A stretch of 64,000 nucleotides of DNA from Heliopora coerulea (lineage: Eukaryota > Cnidaria > Anthozoa > Scleralcyonacea > Helioporidae). Within the stretch, counting starts at the first letter, position 1. Every line of letters starts with the position of its first letter. Where the stretch lies: positions 6,556,501 to 6,620,500 of the forward strand of contig JASJOG010000002.1 in the NCBI GenBank assembly GCA_030142905.1, read 5' to 3'. Of the stretch, positions 39,201-46,275 are shown in pieces. The notes below the pieces were generated by a model, which did no database searches, was not told where the DNA came from, and saw only the letters and a list, made by a program, of their open reading frames with translations. The position numbers and the translations under genes are program-made.

Positions 39201-42200
39201 TCTAAGTTCTTCCTTGGCCATCACAAAGGCCAGATTCAACACTACGGAGAATATGTGGTCTGAGATTGATCAACTGCTCCAAAAAAAGAACAACAGCAAA
39301 AAAGAACTGTTCACGTGTTTGAAGGAGAAATCGTTGCATTTCAGTGACGAGTATCTCCAAAAAAGGCAAGAAAAACACGGAAAGCGTGCCAAGCCGGTGT
39401 GCATGCAGAAGTCCTGTAGAGCCGAGGACAGGCGCGTGGCCAGGAATCTTCCTCAGGGAGGGTTCAATGTGGAACAGCTTCTGCTGCTGTTTTTTTTTCA
39501 ACACTCAAAAAAATGTACTACCCATCTTATTGGTCTATTCCATCCACAACTGACGAACGAGTTCTCTGGGTGAAATGGCAAACAAGGCCATTTCACTTTA
39601 AGAGTTTTTACCGTATTAGAAGACACAGATCGATAGGTTATGATGACTTTGTGCTTTTTGCTTCATTGCAGTTATTTTCTAAAACTAAGGTCAAATTTAA
39701 GAAGTCCAGCCTCCAGGTATTTTACTGAACTTAAAAAAGTAAAGTCTAATTATGGTTTACCATAGTCGACGTTGAAAGTCTGTAGATGTTTATGAAGATT
39801 TATGTCCGTATTTCGTATTCAGTATTTTAATCAGCAAGAACAAGAATAAATAGTTTGAAGTGTTCATGTTGTTTAAAAATGCCAAGTTTAGGGCTGGTAA
39901 AGCAGTATGGACGAGTGAGTTTCTTGGGGGCATTCACGGGTAAATGTTAACGACGGTACAGTAGAGCTCCACCTGAAGGCCAAGCCCAGTATTACAAGGC
40001 TCGAAATACCGCATGCACACGTGCACGAATGCACGTAAAATTCGAGATATGCATGTAATTTTTGTCACTTACATGCACTGCGTGCACGTAGAAATTTTCA
40101 CAGTGACTGCATGGGCTGCACTTCATAATCAGCATCATTACCTTAGCTTCAGAGTAACGATTGGACATGGGACATAATAGTAGTTTGTAGCAAATAGCAT
40201 ATCAATATTATTTAGCTGATAATTCAATCATGAACGATTCTTAATCCACTGTGCAATCTTATGCCCGTCCTTTTGCCATAATCATCAAGTGAGCCTGCGT
40301 TCTGAGGAGTCTCACTCGAAAACTTCAAGTAAAGCAAATCATTATTGAAAAGAAGTGAGATTGTGTTTAGAGAATTTTTTTGAATATGTTTGTGCACATA
40401 AATAATTGGTGGTGCAGGTAGTTAAAAAAATTAGATGCATGCTGAACAATGTAAGATTTTCCTATTAATTCAAGCCTTGACTATTACGGTCACCACGTTA
40501 TTCTCTCGTTATTCACCACTTTTTTCTCTGTTTCCTTTGTTGCTCCGAACAAGCGCCTGGTCATTTTCTAATCTAGCCTGCGTACCAACCGTCACTTTTT
40601 GAAATCCGACACTTTATTTCCTTCATAAATTTACTCCGTTAATACGGCACTCTGACAAAATGCGAATCTTCAAAGACCTTTAAGTAGGAAAGAACATTAA
40701 CCTTGACAATCAATGACAAACGTTTAATTGAAATATGAAATCTCGACAGATTCACCTCCATAAAAATGCGGTTCCTTAGATTACAATGCATATTTGAACG
40801 AAGTAACAAAACTTGACAAATTACTAGGTTGACTTCATTGGAGTACTCTCCAATCTCTCTACATCTTCCTTCGATTTCTTACTCCACTTTTCTCATTGAG
40901 TTTGATCTATTTTCGTTTTTGATGGACAGATTTTTGTCGATATTCCCCAGCCTTGCATCGCTCGTAAATTTATAAAAGCATGGAACTACTATTCAGTTGC
41001 GTAGCCAGGAATTTGAAAATGGGGGGGCAGTGGGAATTTTAAACCAATGTCCCGACAAGATGTGAGCAATGTACCGACAAATATAATTAAGGAAAAATCA
41101 AAGTTAACTAAACCGAGAGCAGAAAAAACTTGAGTCGCACAGATGTATCAATTTAATAAACGCTCGCACAAAGTCTCTCTTCACTGATTCATCAACTAAA
41201 CGCTAAAAGTAGTTGACGACAGCAATAAGACATCAAGTGTTATAGATATTCTAAGTTTACAGTATGATCTTTCTAGAGCTTCTTTCAGGTACAAACAATT
41301 TCTGTTTTGCCAGCTCTGGCTGGTAGAATGGTATTAAATGCTGAAAGTGATTTAACGCAAAAGTGCGGACATCACGCGAGCTATGATGTATACCAACACA
41401 TCTTTTTCGGTCATCACCGCTACCACAACCACTTTGTCCTGAGGGATGACCGAATCTATTATTTTTATCCGTTAAAAAAGAACAGAATTCCTTTCGAATA
41501 TTTTATATTAAACGCCCTTCCTATACTGAACCTTCGCCGGAGTCCTTAAAATTTTTCTTTTCTAATTCAAACGCAAACAGAATCCGCGACAGAGAAGCTA
41601 AATGTGCCGACCTATGTACTGGATATACCGACAGACCTAGTCAGGACGAAAAGTGGAGGGGGAGCAACTGCTCCCTTGCCCCCCTTGGCTACTCTAATGC
41701 TACCATTCCGTATCTGCCACCGCGATGTACAGCCTTATCAACAACTTTGACTGCTTATAACTTCATCAACTTCAACCGGATTCTATGCGTTCTAGGCCCC
41801 AGTCACAATGTACCGGATTGTTTTTCGTATCAGATTACCTCTACCCAATCCGATACCAAAATAGCACGTTTCAGTTCGAACTTACATTGTACCGCTCCAC
41901 TCCTTTGCTTGGTCAAGGAAACATCACACATTTGCCGCCAAATAAATAATAGATGAAGCACAGCCATGATAAGTAAGAACAAGATAGACAATTTCATTTG
42001 GACAGACAGCAAGATTGAACTTGTTCTCGAATCAGTGAAGTCATTCAGAGCGAAGTGATTTTGTTCCGGGTTCGCAAAGCGTTATGTAACGGATTACAGC
42101 GGAGTAGTGTAACTCAAACCCCAATCCGATACGAAAAGTAACCCGATACGCAAGCAATCCGGTATAGTGTAACTGGCGCCCTAGATACCTACAAATAGTT

Positions 42201-42393
42201 CGTTGTAAGTCGGATTTCAATGCCCTTGTAATTACATTACAGTATTTGAAAGAGATTACCAACGAAACTTGACATGATGGTGTTAATATGGCTTCCTCAT
42301 AACTGCAGCCACCCGGTTAAACCGGTCAGAGTTTTACGTCCCTACGGTGGCCGTATTAACGGGGCTACACTGCAACAGCATAAAATGTATAGA

Positions 42394-42453
<60 letters not shown>

Positions 42454-42509
42454 TTTCTATATATATTTCTATATATATTTCTATATATATTTCTATATAT
42501 TTCTTTTGC

Positions 42510-42595
<86 letters not shown>

Positions 42596-42597
42596 CA

Positions 42598-42646
<49 letters not shown>

Positions 42647-43449
42647 CAAAAGCAAAAGTGTATCATACAAGAAACACAGTTGACGATTGGTTTGAGAGTG
42701 CTCGATACCATGTAGGTAGAGCGAAATAACTTTAATAAAGTTAGAAGAGCGTTTGCTACTCGGAGTTTCACGTGTCTACAACACGATCATCAGGCAAATG
42801 ACAGTTCGCTTCTGCTATTCAACAACAACACAAACACACGTGAGAACGGCATCAACAGCAACAGCGGCAATTCATGCAACTGCAGACACAAAACCGAATG
42901 CCCAACCTTCGGAAACTGCCTGGCAAAAAGCGTCGTCTACAAAGCTGAAGTAAAGACCCCCCATAATGGATCAACGAAAAGGTACATCGCATGACAGCAA
43001 ACGACTTCAAGCATCGTTACCGCAACCACTTGAAGTCCTTCCGAAACATACAGTACGCCAACGAAACAGAACTTTCCAAATACATTTGGCGACTGAAGAT
43101 GGAAAACCGGGAACACCAAATAAAATGGTCAATCGTTAAGCACGCAAGCTCATACAAATACGGCTCAAGAAGATGCAATCTTTGCCTTGAAGAAAAAATG
43201 TTTATCCTGAAATCAAACAAGAAAAACTTGCTGAACAAAAGATCTGAACTATTCTCTTCATGCAGACATACATATTATAATTTGCTGGCCAGCTGATTGC
43301 GGGCACTACAGCATCACAGTTAATTATAGACAATTTGACCCATATTATGTAAATGAATAGTAGAAGCGAACTGTCAGTTGCCTGATGATCGTGTTGTAGA
43401 CACGTGAAACTCCGAGTAGCAAACGCTCTTCTAACTTTATTAAAGTTAT

Positions 43450-43494
<45 letters not shown>

Positions 43495-43497
43495 CAT

Positions 43498-43530
<33 letters not shown>

Positions 43531-45319
43531 CACATATATATATCATAAAATATTAAAAAATAACAACAGTAAAGGCAATTAGCATGAACTTTTTGCAGCA
43601 GAAAAAGAATTACAATTTTGGTAACATTTTCCTCATTAGAAATGTCAGAAAAAATGCACAGTAAATCGTAACTAATACAGAGTGCATGAGCATCACAGAC
43701 TACTTTTTTTGGTAAAAAGTTCAAAGGTTGGTATCTGCTATGACCAGTCTTAAAAAATTCCAATATTTTGAGCAAAGGCTTTTTGTCAGAGAAAGAAACG
43801 TATTATCTGACAAAGGGCCTTAGCTTGTAATGTTGGAATTCTTTGAGATAAGTCATGGTAGCTATCAGCCTTTGAACTTTTTACCTTATTTAACACTGTG
43901 TATGCAGTAAACTATTTTTATATCATTCATTGCTTTTGGTGGTGGCTACCTGTAGCTCAAATAGTCTGAAAAGCACACTTTATAAAACAATTGATATTCT
44001 GCAGCAATTAACATCAGTTCAACATCATGCTGACTGCAGCTCAAATATTCACATTCTTACTTCAGCACTTCAGGTCATATGTATGGACAATGTATTCGCT
44101 TGACAAGGTATGGGGGTCTAAACCTCCAAGCTCTCACCATGGCTAGGTCAACAACTGTGGGTTAACTGCTGACAACTAAATATTGCTTACATCAGAAGTA
44201 CAGCATAAGAGAGGTCAACTCACAGCATTTTAACAGCTGAAAAAAGTGAATACAGAGTACTTCACTGTACTATTTCTGATAAATGAAGTAAAAATTCATG
44301 TTCAGGCTTGAGGATTGTATAAACTCCTGTATATGTAAACTGCAACCAAGTGGAAGAGAGTTGTGTGAGCTTTCCCCCCTTTCTATTCAAAATATAAATC
44401 AGACAAAAATTGTCTAATTTTTTTTATCATGAACCTAACCATGGAATGCTGAACCAAGGCTAACTTTATACTGGATTCCATAAATCTTAAAAGTTGTCCA
44501 CCTGTTTGTAAATCAATATGAAGTATTTCGAGTTTTGAGTAATTTGTAATGTAATTCTGTTAAAACACCAGATGCATGCAAACCATTTGGAATCATATAC
44601 CATGGACATTTTGCTAATTATTCAAACTGGCTGTTGTCCATGCTGAAAGGGAAAAACGAAAATCTCCATACACCTGCATGATTGCATCAAATTGGATACA
44701 AATATGCCAATGTCTGTGGCAACTGCTGGATATCTCTAGCATATCCTTAATGGAATCCACCCTTGAGTTAAACCCAAAAAATATTTCAAAGTATTTTTGA
44801 CAGAGAAATTGCATGTACAATGGTGTCATCAGCTATCTTTACTGGACGTCTTAATCCATATTTTCAGCTGATCTGTTGGACGCTAAACCGGAAGAGGTGT
44901 AGCCGGTTCGGTTTAGTAGCCTGCTAAACAACAGTCTGTGAAAAAATTAAAAATAAAAAAGGAAAGCTTCCTAATAGTGAATATGTATCTAGCACATAAA
45001 AGAGACATACCACATTCTCTGGCAGTTTAACACCTGGCATATATTTTGGGTTCTCGTGATCTGTGTTGATGATCTCTGACAACTTTCGACCATTCACCAT
45101 TTCCTCATAGACATACATTGTCACCGGTGAACTAAACTTGTCTGGTTTAAGTAATGTGTTTTCTCCAGCAACTTTAGCTATTGCAGAACCCCTGAAAGTC
45201 GGAATTGGAACAGAAGAATTAAAAATGCATACAGGTGGGGTTGGCAAGTTGGCCAATTTCGATGTTACTTACCAATTTCCCGAGCCTACCAGACAGATTT
45301 TTCGTTGCTCATCACTCAT
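19938..45319 (-). CDS. GPD1: glycerol-3-phosphate dehydrogenase (NAD+), cytosolic
   Basis: Reduces dihydroxyacetone phosphate to glycerol-3-phosphate with NADH, linking glycolysis to glycerolipid synthesis and NADH shuttling. Ten exons on the minus strand: 45319-45273, 45191-45011, 36081-36013, 35933-35862, 33232-33094, 32497-32385, 31390-31350, 27068-26879, 21756-21650, 20025-19938. They total 1047 nt and encode 348 aa (the animal enzyme is about 349). All introns are GT-AG and every phase matches. The N-terminus [19 protein letters not shown] carries the GxGxxG dinucleotide-binding loop. Catalytic lysines fall at K123 (SLIK) and K207 (CGALK), the Asp at D262, and the substrate arginine in GGRNRK at R271. 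The Thr of the human active site is Ser266. The tail ends MLKDHF instead of NHPEHM. Introns reach 8.9 kb and carry most of the window's mobile elements. No disabling change seen. Confidence 0.95.
20069..20130. repeat. A-rich tract
   Basis: A run of A interrupted by single G about every 10-20 bases. It lies in GPD1 intron 9, 44 bp upstream of the exon 10 acceptor (minus-strand T-rich), and could extend its polypyrimidine tract. Confidence 0.6.
20240..20605. repeat. inverted pair of SINE family 2 copies
   Basis: A minus-strand copy (about 20240-20480, with tRNA-like head CCACCTGTTAAGCTATCG as its complement and the body TTTCAGAATCATCTTCAGAG) faces a plus-strand partial copy (20500-20605, TTCAAGTCCCGCTCGAGTC then CAACATTTTTCAGTTGACTT). 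Together they can form a long hairpin. GPD1 intron 9. Confidence 0.6.
21100..21530. mobile_element. TIR element with TTTCAGCCCG repeats
   Basis: Left end GGGGCTGATTACATGGGAAA and right end complementary GAGGCTGATTGCTTTGAGAA, with subterminal AATTTCAGCCCGnGCTGAAATT palindromes near both ends and inside. No protein family recognised. GPD1 intron 9. Confidence 0.5.
21797..22235. mobile_element. foldback element with ~190-bp arms
   Basis: Left arm 21797-21986 and right arm 22036-22235 are inverted copies (shared CATTACCAGAAAATnTnCC, CATTAACGCAAACCT, CATTTGCATC and ACATTAGGG blocks), separated by a short loop. Arms appear roughly 85 percent alike by eye. No coding capacity. It sits in GPD1 intron 8, just upstream of exon 9. 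Confidence 0.65.
22525..23066. mobile_element. hAT-like MITE, TAGCCAG end
   Basis: The left end AAGTAGCCAGAAATTTTTC with GGGGAGGAGG and the right end CCTCCCCTTGGCTACGCCACTG form imperfect inverted ends like those of 26210-26657. Boundaries approximate. Confidence 0.4.
23280..23690 (+). repeat. tandem array of a ~123-bp dispersed repeat
   Basis: Three to four units containing CATTAACTCTTTCC, AGGATCAGTATTTT, CATTTTACTCTAGCTAACGCC and AGACAATTTTACTCATCAA follow each other at about 120-125 bp spacing. Single or partial units are at 22460-22520, 24640-24745, 25880-26050, 26770-26830 and 34365-34440. One frame reads FTLANAR..YSS but units diverge freely, so I do not call it coding. Confidence 0.65.
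23892..24352. mobile_element. hAT-like MITE, CAGTGAACTCG family, copy 1
   Basis: Starts CAGTAAACTCGGCTTCC and ends GGAAATCGAGTTCATCG. Flanks GTGCTACA and ATGCTACA are a 7 of 8 match target duplication. Inside, GACGTCAGTTTTAGTC-like blocks recur inverted near both ends. The same element lies at 49089-49778. GPD1 intron 8. Confidence 0.7.
24739..24850. repeat. fragment of the element at 36609-37155
   Basis: GAGATTCTGCTAGACTGGCA and CATATGCCGGTTTCTACCGG.AAAAAATCGTCTTGTAT appear here as the reverse complement of the right end of 36609-37155. Confidence 0.55.
25160..25720. repeat. inverted repeat pair with C-rich centre
   Basis: 25165-25235 (CGTAAATGGTCTTCGCCATC, TTCCCCAAGTGTACCCTCC) recurs inverted at 25640-25715. 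Between them lie a C12 run (about 25156) and an A-rich tract (25480-25515). Type unknown. GPD1 intron 8. Confidence 0.45.
25790..25890 (+). repeat. remnant end of a pogo-like element
   Basis: AGCGCCCCTCCCGATTTAACG and GGGCGCTAGTTCGAAGATTTATGGTA match, in order and direction, the terminal segment downstream of the transposase pseudogene (29975-30060). The rest of the element is gone. Confidence 0.45.
26210..26657. mobile_element. hAT-like MITE with exact 8-bp TSD
   Basis: Ends CAGTGGCGTAGCCAGA and TCTGGCTACGCCACTG are perfect 16-bp inverted repeats. Flanks 26202-26209 and 26658-26665 are both ACTTAAAG, an exact 8-bp duplication. No coding frame. 448 bp, in GPD1 intron 8, about 220 bp from exon 8. 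Confidence 0.9.
27300..27402. repeat. head-to-head telomere-like tract 1
   Basis: Degenerate TTAGGG-like units (GGATTAGGGTTAAGATTAGG) run to about 27360, then switch to the complementary orientation (CCTAATCCTAACC) to 27402. GPD1 intron 7. Confidence 0.7.
27430..27815 (-). mobile_element. 5'-truncated non-LTR retrotransposon 3' end
   Basis: On the minus strand from about 27807, a frame reads [19 protein letters not shown], then [14 protein letters not shown] and [10 protein letters not shown], ending at a stop at 27651-27649. This is the usual C-terminal tail of CR1/L2-type reverse transcriptases (aKLWNSLP motif). About 200 bp of 3' UTR follows and ends in short ATC repeats at about 27440-27455, a typical L2-like tail. 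It abuts and truncates the HIRAN reading frame. Confidence 0.7.
27774..28130 (-). CDS. HIRAN-domain protein, C-terminally truncated, element-borne
   Basis: An open frame of 118 aa from ATG 28130. Residues 13-105 match the HIRAN-like pattern found in many invertebrate element-associated proteins: [20 protein letters not shown], then [23 protein letters not shown] and a final VAQVTS. HIRAN domains bind DNA ends in some helicases; the role of these small stand-alone versions is not known to me. The last dozen residues come from the adjoining retrotransposon tail read out of its own frame, so the true C-terminus is lost. The gene is divergent from the pogo-like transposase, with 282 bp between start codons. 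It lies in GPD1 intron 7 in the same sense as GPD1. Whether it is expressed is unknown. Confidence 0.65.
   Translation of the reverse strand: MARALPVEFKMNFKVEYETIIRGHHVYKFVWTPVMDEKLECNKDTRAEAKEHDENAVGVYRVTKQLDVANEKKTLVGRVPMELSRLMKNILEANTENKLVAQVTSHVIILYQNRVQTA
28131..28412. other. spacer between divergent HIRAN and transposase frames
   Basis: 282 bp with no frame of its own. If the two genes belonged to one element, this would be their shared promoter. No terminal inverted repeat is visible here. Confidence 0.4.
28413..29851 (+). pseudogene. pogo/Tigger-like DDE transposase pseudogene
   Basis: Encodes, over about 480 codons, an N-terminal HTH ([26 protein letters not shown]), a CENP-B-type second DNA-binding region ([36 protein letters not shown]) and a DDE_1 domain ([55 protein letters not shown]). 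It ends with an acidic tail ([13 protein letters not shown]). Disabling changes: in-frame stops at 28488, 29290 and 29398; frameshifts near 29050 (with a small ATCACTCTA repeat) and near 29555. The first catalytic Asp is Ser (28971) and the second is Gly (29299); the third Asp (29407) remains. So it is inactive. Found in GPD1 intron 7, antisense to GPD1. Confidence 0.85.
29960..30060 (+). repeat. right terminal region of the pogo-like element
   Basis: Just after the transposase frame, GAGCGCCGCCCCCGATTTAG and GAGCGCCGCGGCGCTCAAAG.GAGTAAATACGGTA form a GC-rich palindromic end. A diverged copy is at 25790-25890. The matching left end is not found. Confidence 0.55.
30061..30262. mobile_element. 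partial TIR element end plus (TA)n
   Basis: GGTCGTATTAACGGGGTGG and CGGGGTTCCACTA match the right end of the 1893-2699 family. It is followed directly by a (TA)22-like tract (30218-30262). Confidence 0.6.
30263..30530 (-). repeat. repeat family A, flanked by TA-rich microsatellites
   Basis: It matches 60130-60450 in the opposite orientation over about 300 bp: AACCGAGCAGGAGNGCTTTAT, TTTAAAACATGAGG, GATAGCC, TTTTAGATCC and a GAAGAAAGTTT..AAATTTAT block. The core can form a stem (GCTTTATCGGGAT with ATCCGATAAAGC). Both copies lie between (TA)n-type tracts, suggesting insertion into such tracts. Confidence 0.6.
30531..30690. repeat. drifting tetranucleotide microsatellite
   Basis: TA-rich sequence then blocks of CATA, AATA/AAGTA, CTAA and ATTA in succession. 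GPD1 intron 7. Confidence 0.6.
31620..32170. repeat. 26-bp minisatellite
   Basis: About 18 units of a 26-mer with consensus TGTTACTGTCACTGAAACTG.CCTCAC, purest at 31850-32080 and more diverged at both edges. It fills much of GPD1 intron 6. Confidence 0.85.
33665..34080. repeat. block-wise pentanucleotide array
   Basis: Successive pure blocks on the plus strand: AAGCA (33719-33737), GAGCA (33738-33770), about 36 units of GAGTA (to 33955), then about 12 units of GGGTA (33958-34020), then GGTAA/AGTAA to 34075. Each step changes one base of the unit. It lies in GPD1 intron 4. Confidence 0.85.
34080..34340 (-). repeat. tRNA-derived SINE, family 3
   Basis: The minus strand begins GGGTGCTGGTGGCTTAATGG with an A-box-like start and GGTCGATTCC as B box, then a body shared with 8040-8252 and 8753-8815. 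Confidence 0.6.
34587..34831. mobile_element. hAT-Charlie-like MITE with exact 8-bp TSD
   Basis: Begins CAGGCATGTCAAACT and ends CACATGTTTGACGTGACTG, with GGGCCGCAT and GCGGCCCGCGGGCC subterminal motifs typical of Charlie-type hAT ends. Both flanks (34579-34586, 34832-34839) are GTCTATAT. 245 bp, GPD1 intron 4. Confidence 0.9.
34855..35396. mobile_element. possible TIR element with ACCGGTCA repeats
   Basis: TACCGGTCATGATGACTGG near the left and ACCGGTCAATGACTGGTGAC near the right are inverted, with further ACCGGTCA copies inside. Boundaries uncertain. Confidence 0.4.
35478..35645. repeat. palindromic repeat family B, copy 1
   Basis: AAAAAGTTGAAAGGTTGATA..TCTCAAA is mirrored by GAATTCTTTGAGATCAGTTA..CAACTTTTTACC around a centre near 35560. 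The same 170-185 bp palindrome occurs at 43705-43890. Confidence 0.55.
36609..37155. mobile_element. TIR-bounded element containing a long chance frame
   Basis: AGATTCCGCTAGCCGG at the left is inverted at the right (CCGGTCTAGCAGAATCT), with CATATGCCGG and TTACCAnTA/TACCAATA motifs inside. A fragment of the same family is at 24739-24850. The 231-codon frame at 36639-37334 overlaps it but is low-complexity, shows no family and runs past the element, so it is not called as a gene. GPD1 intron 2. Confidence 0.5.
37316..37800 (+). pseudogene. non-LTR reverse transcriptase fragment
   Basis: Broken frames read [19 protein letters not shown], then [20 protein letters not shown] and [18 protein letters not shown], the order seen downstream of the catalytic core in CR1/Jockey-type reverse transcriptases. 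Stops and shifts throughout; no catalytic part present. GPD1 intron 2. Confidence 0.65.
37801..40990. other. GPD1 intron 2 sequence, no gene recognised
   Basis: Mixed AT-rich sequence. A 130-codon frame at 39181-39573 is polar and matches no family I know. GTGCAC/TGCATG motif clusters occur at about 40000-40130. Confidence 0.4.
40995..41705. mobile_element. hAT-like element, GCGTAGCCAGG end
   Basis: TTGCGTAGCCAGGAATTTG with a G7 run at the left and a C-rich run followed by CCTTGGCTACTC at the right form imperfect inverted ends; TACCGACA motifs occur near both. Boundaries approximate. Confidence 0.4.
41795..42180. mobile_element. Harbinger-like MITE
   Basis: GGCCCCAGTCACAATGTACC at the left and GGTATAGTGTAACTGGCGCC at the right are inverted, both next to CTA (possible 3-bp duplication). 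CAATCCGATAC motifs repeat inside. 386 bp. Confidence 0.6.
42255..42372. repeat. end fragment of the 1893-2699 TIR family
   Basis: GGTGGCCGTATTAACGGGGC followed by TACACTG matches the family right end; a weaker left side (GGTGTTAATATGGC) is present. Confidence 0.5.
42380..42650. repeat. (TA)n/(TATG)n microsatellite
   Basis: About 260 bp of TA repeats with interspersed TATG, CATA and TTTC units, lying 5' of the Penelope-like remnant. Confidence 0.9.
42751..42800 (-). ncRNA. type I hammerhead ribozyme motif, left arm
   Basis: Minus strand: stem I strand CATTTGC, core CTGATGA (42793-42787), stem II CGTG/CACG with a 7-nt loop, GAAA, a 3-bp stem III (ACT/AGT), then the GTA cleavage triplet and GCAAAC, which pairs with TTTGC (5 bp). 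The base next to stem II is a T-T mismatch. The minimal stem III is as known for Penelope-like hammerheads. Confidence 0.7.
42860..43296 (+). pseudogene. GIY-YIG endonuclease domain of a Penelope-like element
   Basis: Reads [30 protein letters not shown], then after a one-base deletion near 42989 [72 protein letters not shown] and a stop at 43294-43296. The Cys-rich linker before the GIY part (VVY here), the YI(G) motif at the break, and the CNLC..E..CRH tail are standard in Penelope-like endonucleases. Single frameshift, otherwise well kept, so a fairly recent copy. Confidence 0.8.
43375..43424 (+). ncRNA. type I hammerhead ribozyme motif, right arm
   Basis: TTGC (43378-43381), CTGATGA (43382-43388), stem II CGTG/CACG (43390-43393, 43401-43404), GAAA (43406-43409), stem III ACT/AGT around CCG, expected cleavage after A43418, then GCAA pairing back to TTGC. 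T43389 and T43405 do not pair. It lies in the same sense as, and 3' of, the endonuclease frame, as expected for a Penelope-like terminal repeat. Confidence 0.72.
43450..43545. repeat. (CA)n microsatellite
   Basis: About 95 bp of ACAC repeats with occasional ATAT, directly 3' of the Penelope-like arm. Confidence 0.9.
43705..43890. repeat. palindromic repeat family B, copy 2
   Basis: GGTAAAAAGTTCAAAGGTTG and CCTTTGAACTTTTTACC bound a palindrome with GGAATTCTTTGAGATAAGTC in the right half; centre near 43797. Same family as 35478-35645. Confidence 0.6.
43891..45010. other. GPD1 intron 2, 5' part, no gene seen
   Basis: AT-rich unique-looking sequence; no repeat or coding structure supported. Confidence 0.4.
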
Positions 45320-45847
45320 AGTTGTATAAAGAGAGTTCTTCAAGAGTCTTGCTCTACTCCAGGGTAGAAACAAACCTGAATGATGGGGTATTTGTTTTGC
45401 AAAACTACTCCACAAAACACCAACTGATCGACTTACCTGACCGATCATAATAACACGTTAGCCATCAGTTTGCCGACAAACTTACCGGGCGCCACCGATA
45501 TAAAAATAGTCCATATTTATCAGCGGCGTAGTAAGCATCTTTATACTTCATGTTAGGACTTGCGCAGAAACCAACCTTTTTGATCAAAATGTGACAACCT
45601 TTATAACTGATCTCCAACCACCCATGACATCGGGTAGGGGATACAGTTGTGAGCCTGGGTTGTCTGGGTTTGGATTAAGATTTAAGTTAGGATTAGAGAT
45701 TAGATCAGGTTTAGTCATCATTTAAAACTTTCGATCAAATGAATTTAAGGCATGATTGATTAGGTGTCACCTACCTCTTGGGTTTTTTCCCCTTGGAGTA
45801 GGTGTAGGATAAGTGTCGTATGGGGGTGAGTGGTAAGCCATGTGACG

Positions 45848-45945
45848 ATTAGGGTTAGGATTAGGATTAGGTTAGTTAACTCTAACCCTAATCCTAACTA
45901 ACTCTAACCCTTACCCTAACCCTAATCCTAATCATAACTGGAACC
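45848..45945. repeat. head-to-head telomere-like tract 2
   Basis: TTAGGGTTAGGATTAGGATTAGG switches near 45885 to CTAACCCTAATCCTAACT, CTAACCC.., the inverse orientation. Same design as 27300-27402. Confidence 0.7.
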
Positions 45946-46005
45946 TTAGATTAAGCGTAATGGTTAATTTAAGACTGTTATGTAATTACTGATTATTCAT
46001 AATTT

Positions 46006-46275
46006 ATGAGCGAGAGTTCATCGAACGAGCAGCTGCTTACCCTAGCGCAACAGTCCTCCCTGATGATAAACCAATTACCGCTTGGTTCCAAAAATTCGAG
46101 TACCGCTTCAACCAGAAGCAAACACTAGTAATCACATGCGGGGGACTCGTGCCAAATCTGAGAAGACAGTTGGCTATTTTCCGAGAAGTAATGGTTAGTT
46201 TCAAGTCGCAATGTACCTTTTTAGATCGCTGGAAGGTTGTTGGTTTCCATCGAGGGATGAGGTCTCGTTCTCAAA
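46006..46275 (+). other. unassigned open reading stretch
   Basis: From 46006, a frame without stops reads YEREFIERAAAYPSATVLPD, then DKPITAWFQKFEYRFNQKQT and ITCGGLVPNLRRQLAIFREV, about 85 codons, balanced in composition and more protein-like than its surroundings. It has no start codon. I do not recognise the family; it may be a transposon fragment or an unannotated exon. Confidence 0.3.

Larger units (their letters stand above)
42726..43449 (+). mobile_element. Penelope-like element remnant with inverted terminal repeats
   Basis: Two 95-bp arms, 42726-42820 and 43355-43449, are inverted copies differing at about two positions. Between them is a GIY-YIG endonuclease segment, the C-terminal domain of Penelope-like retroelements; the reverse transcriptase part is absent. 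Each arm carries a hammerhead ribozyme motif. The unit is bounded by a (TA)n tract and a (CA)n tract. It sits in GPD1 intron 2, antisense to GPD1. Confidence 0.8.

Noticed and set aside
39181..39573. 130-codon plus-strand frame in GPD1 intron 2
   Set aside because: No recognised family, no supporting splice context; the minus-strand frame over the same bases is equally long, which argues for chance.
42274..42771. Tyr/Ile-rich frames of 92-151 codons
   Set aside because: They are translations of the (TA)n tract.
43202..43775. Cys/Val-rich minus-strand frames
   Set aside because: They are translations of the (CA)n tract, with antisense reading of the Penelope-like endonuclease.
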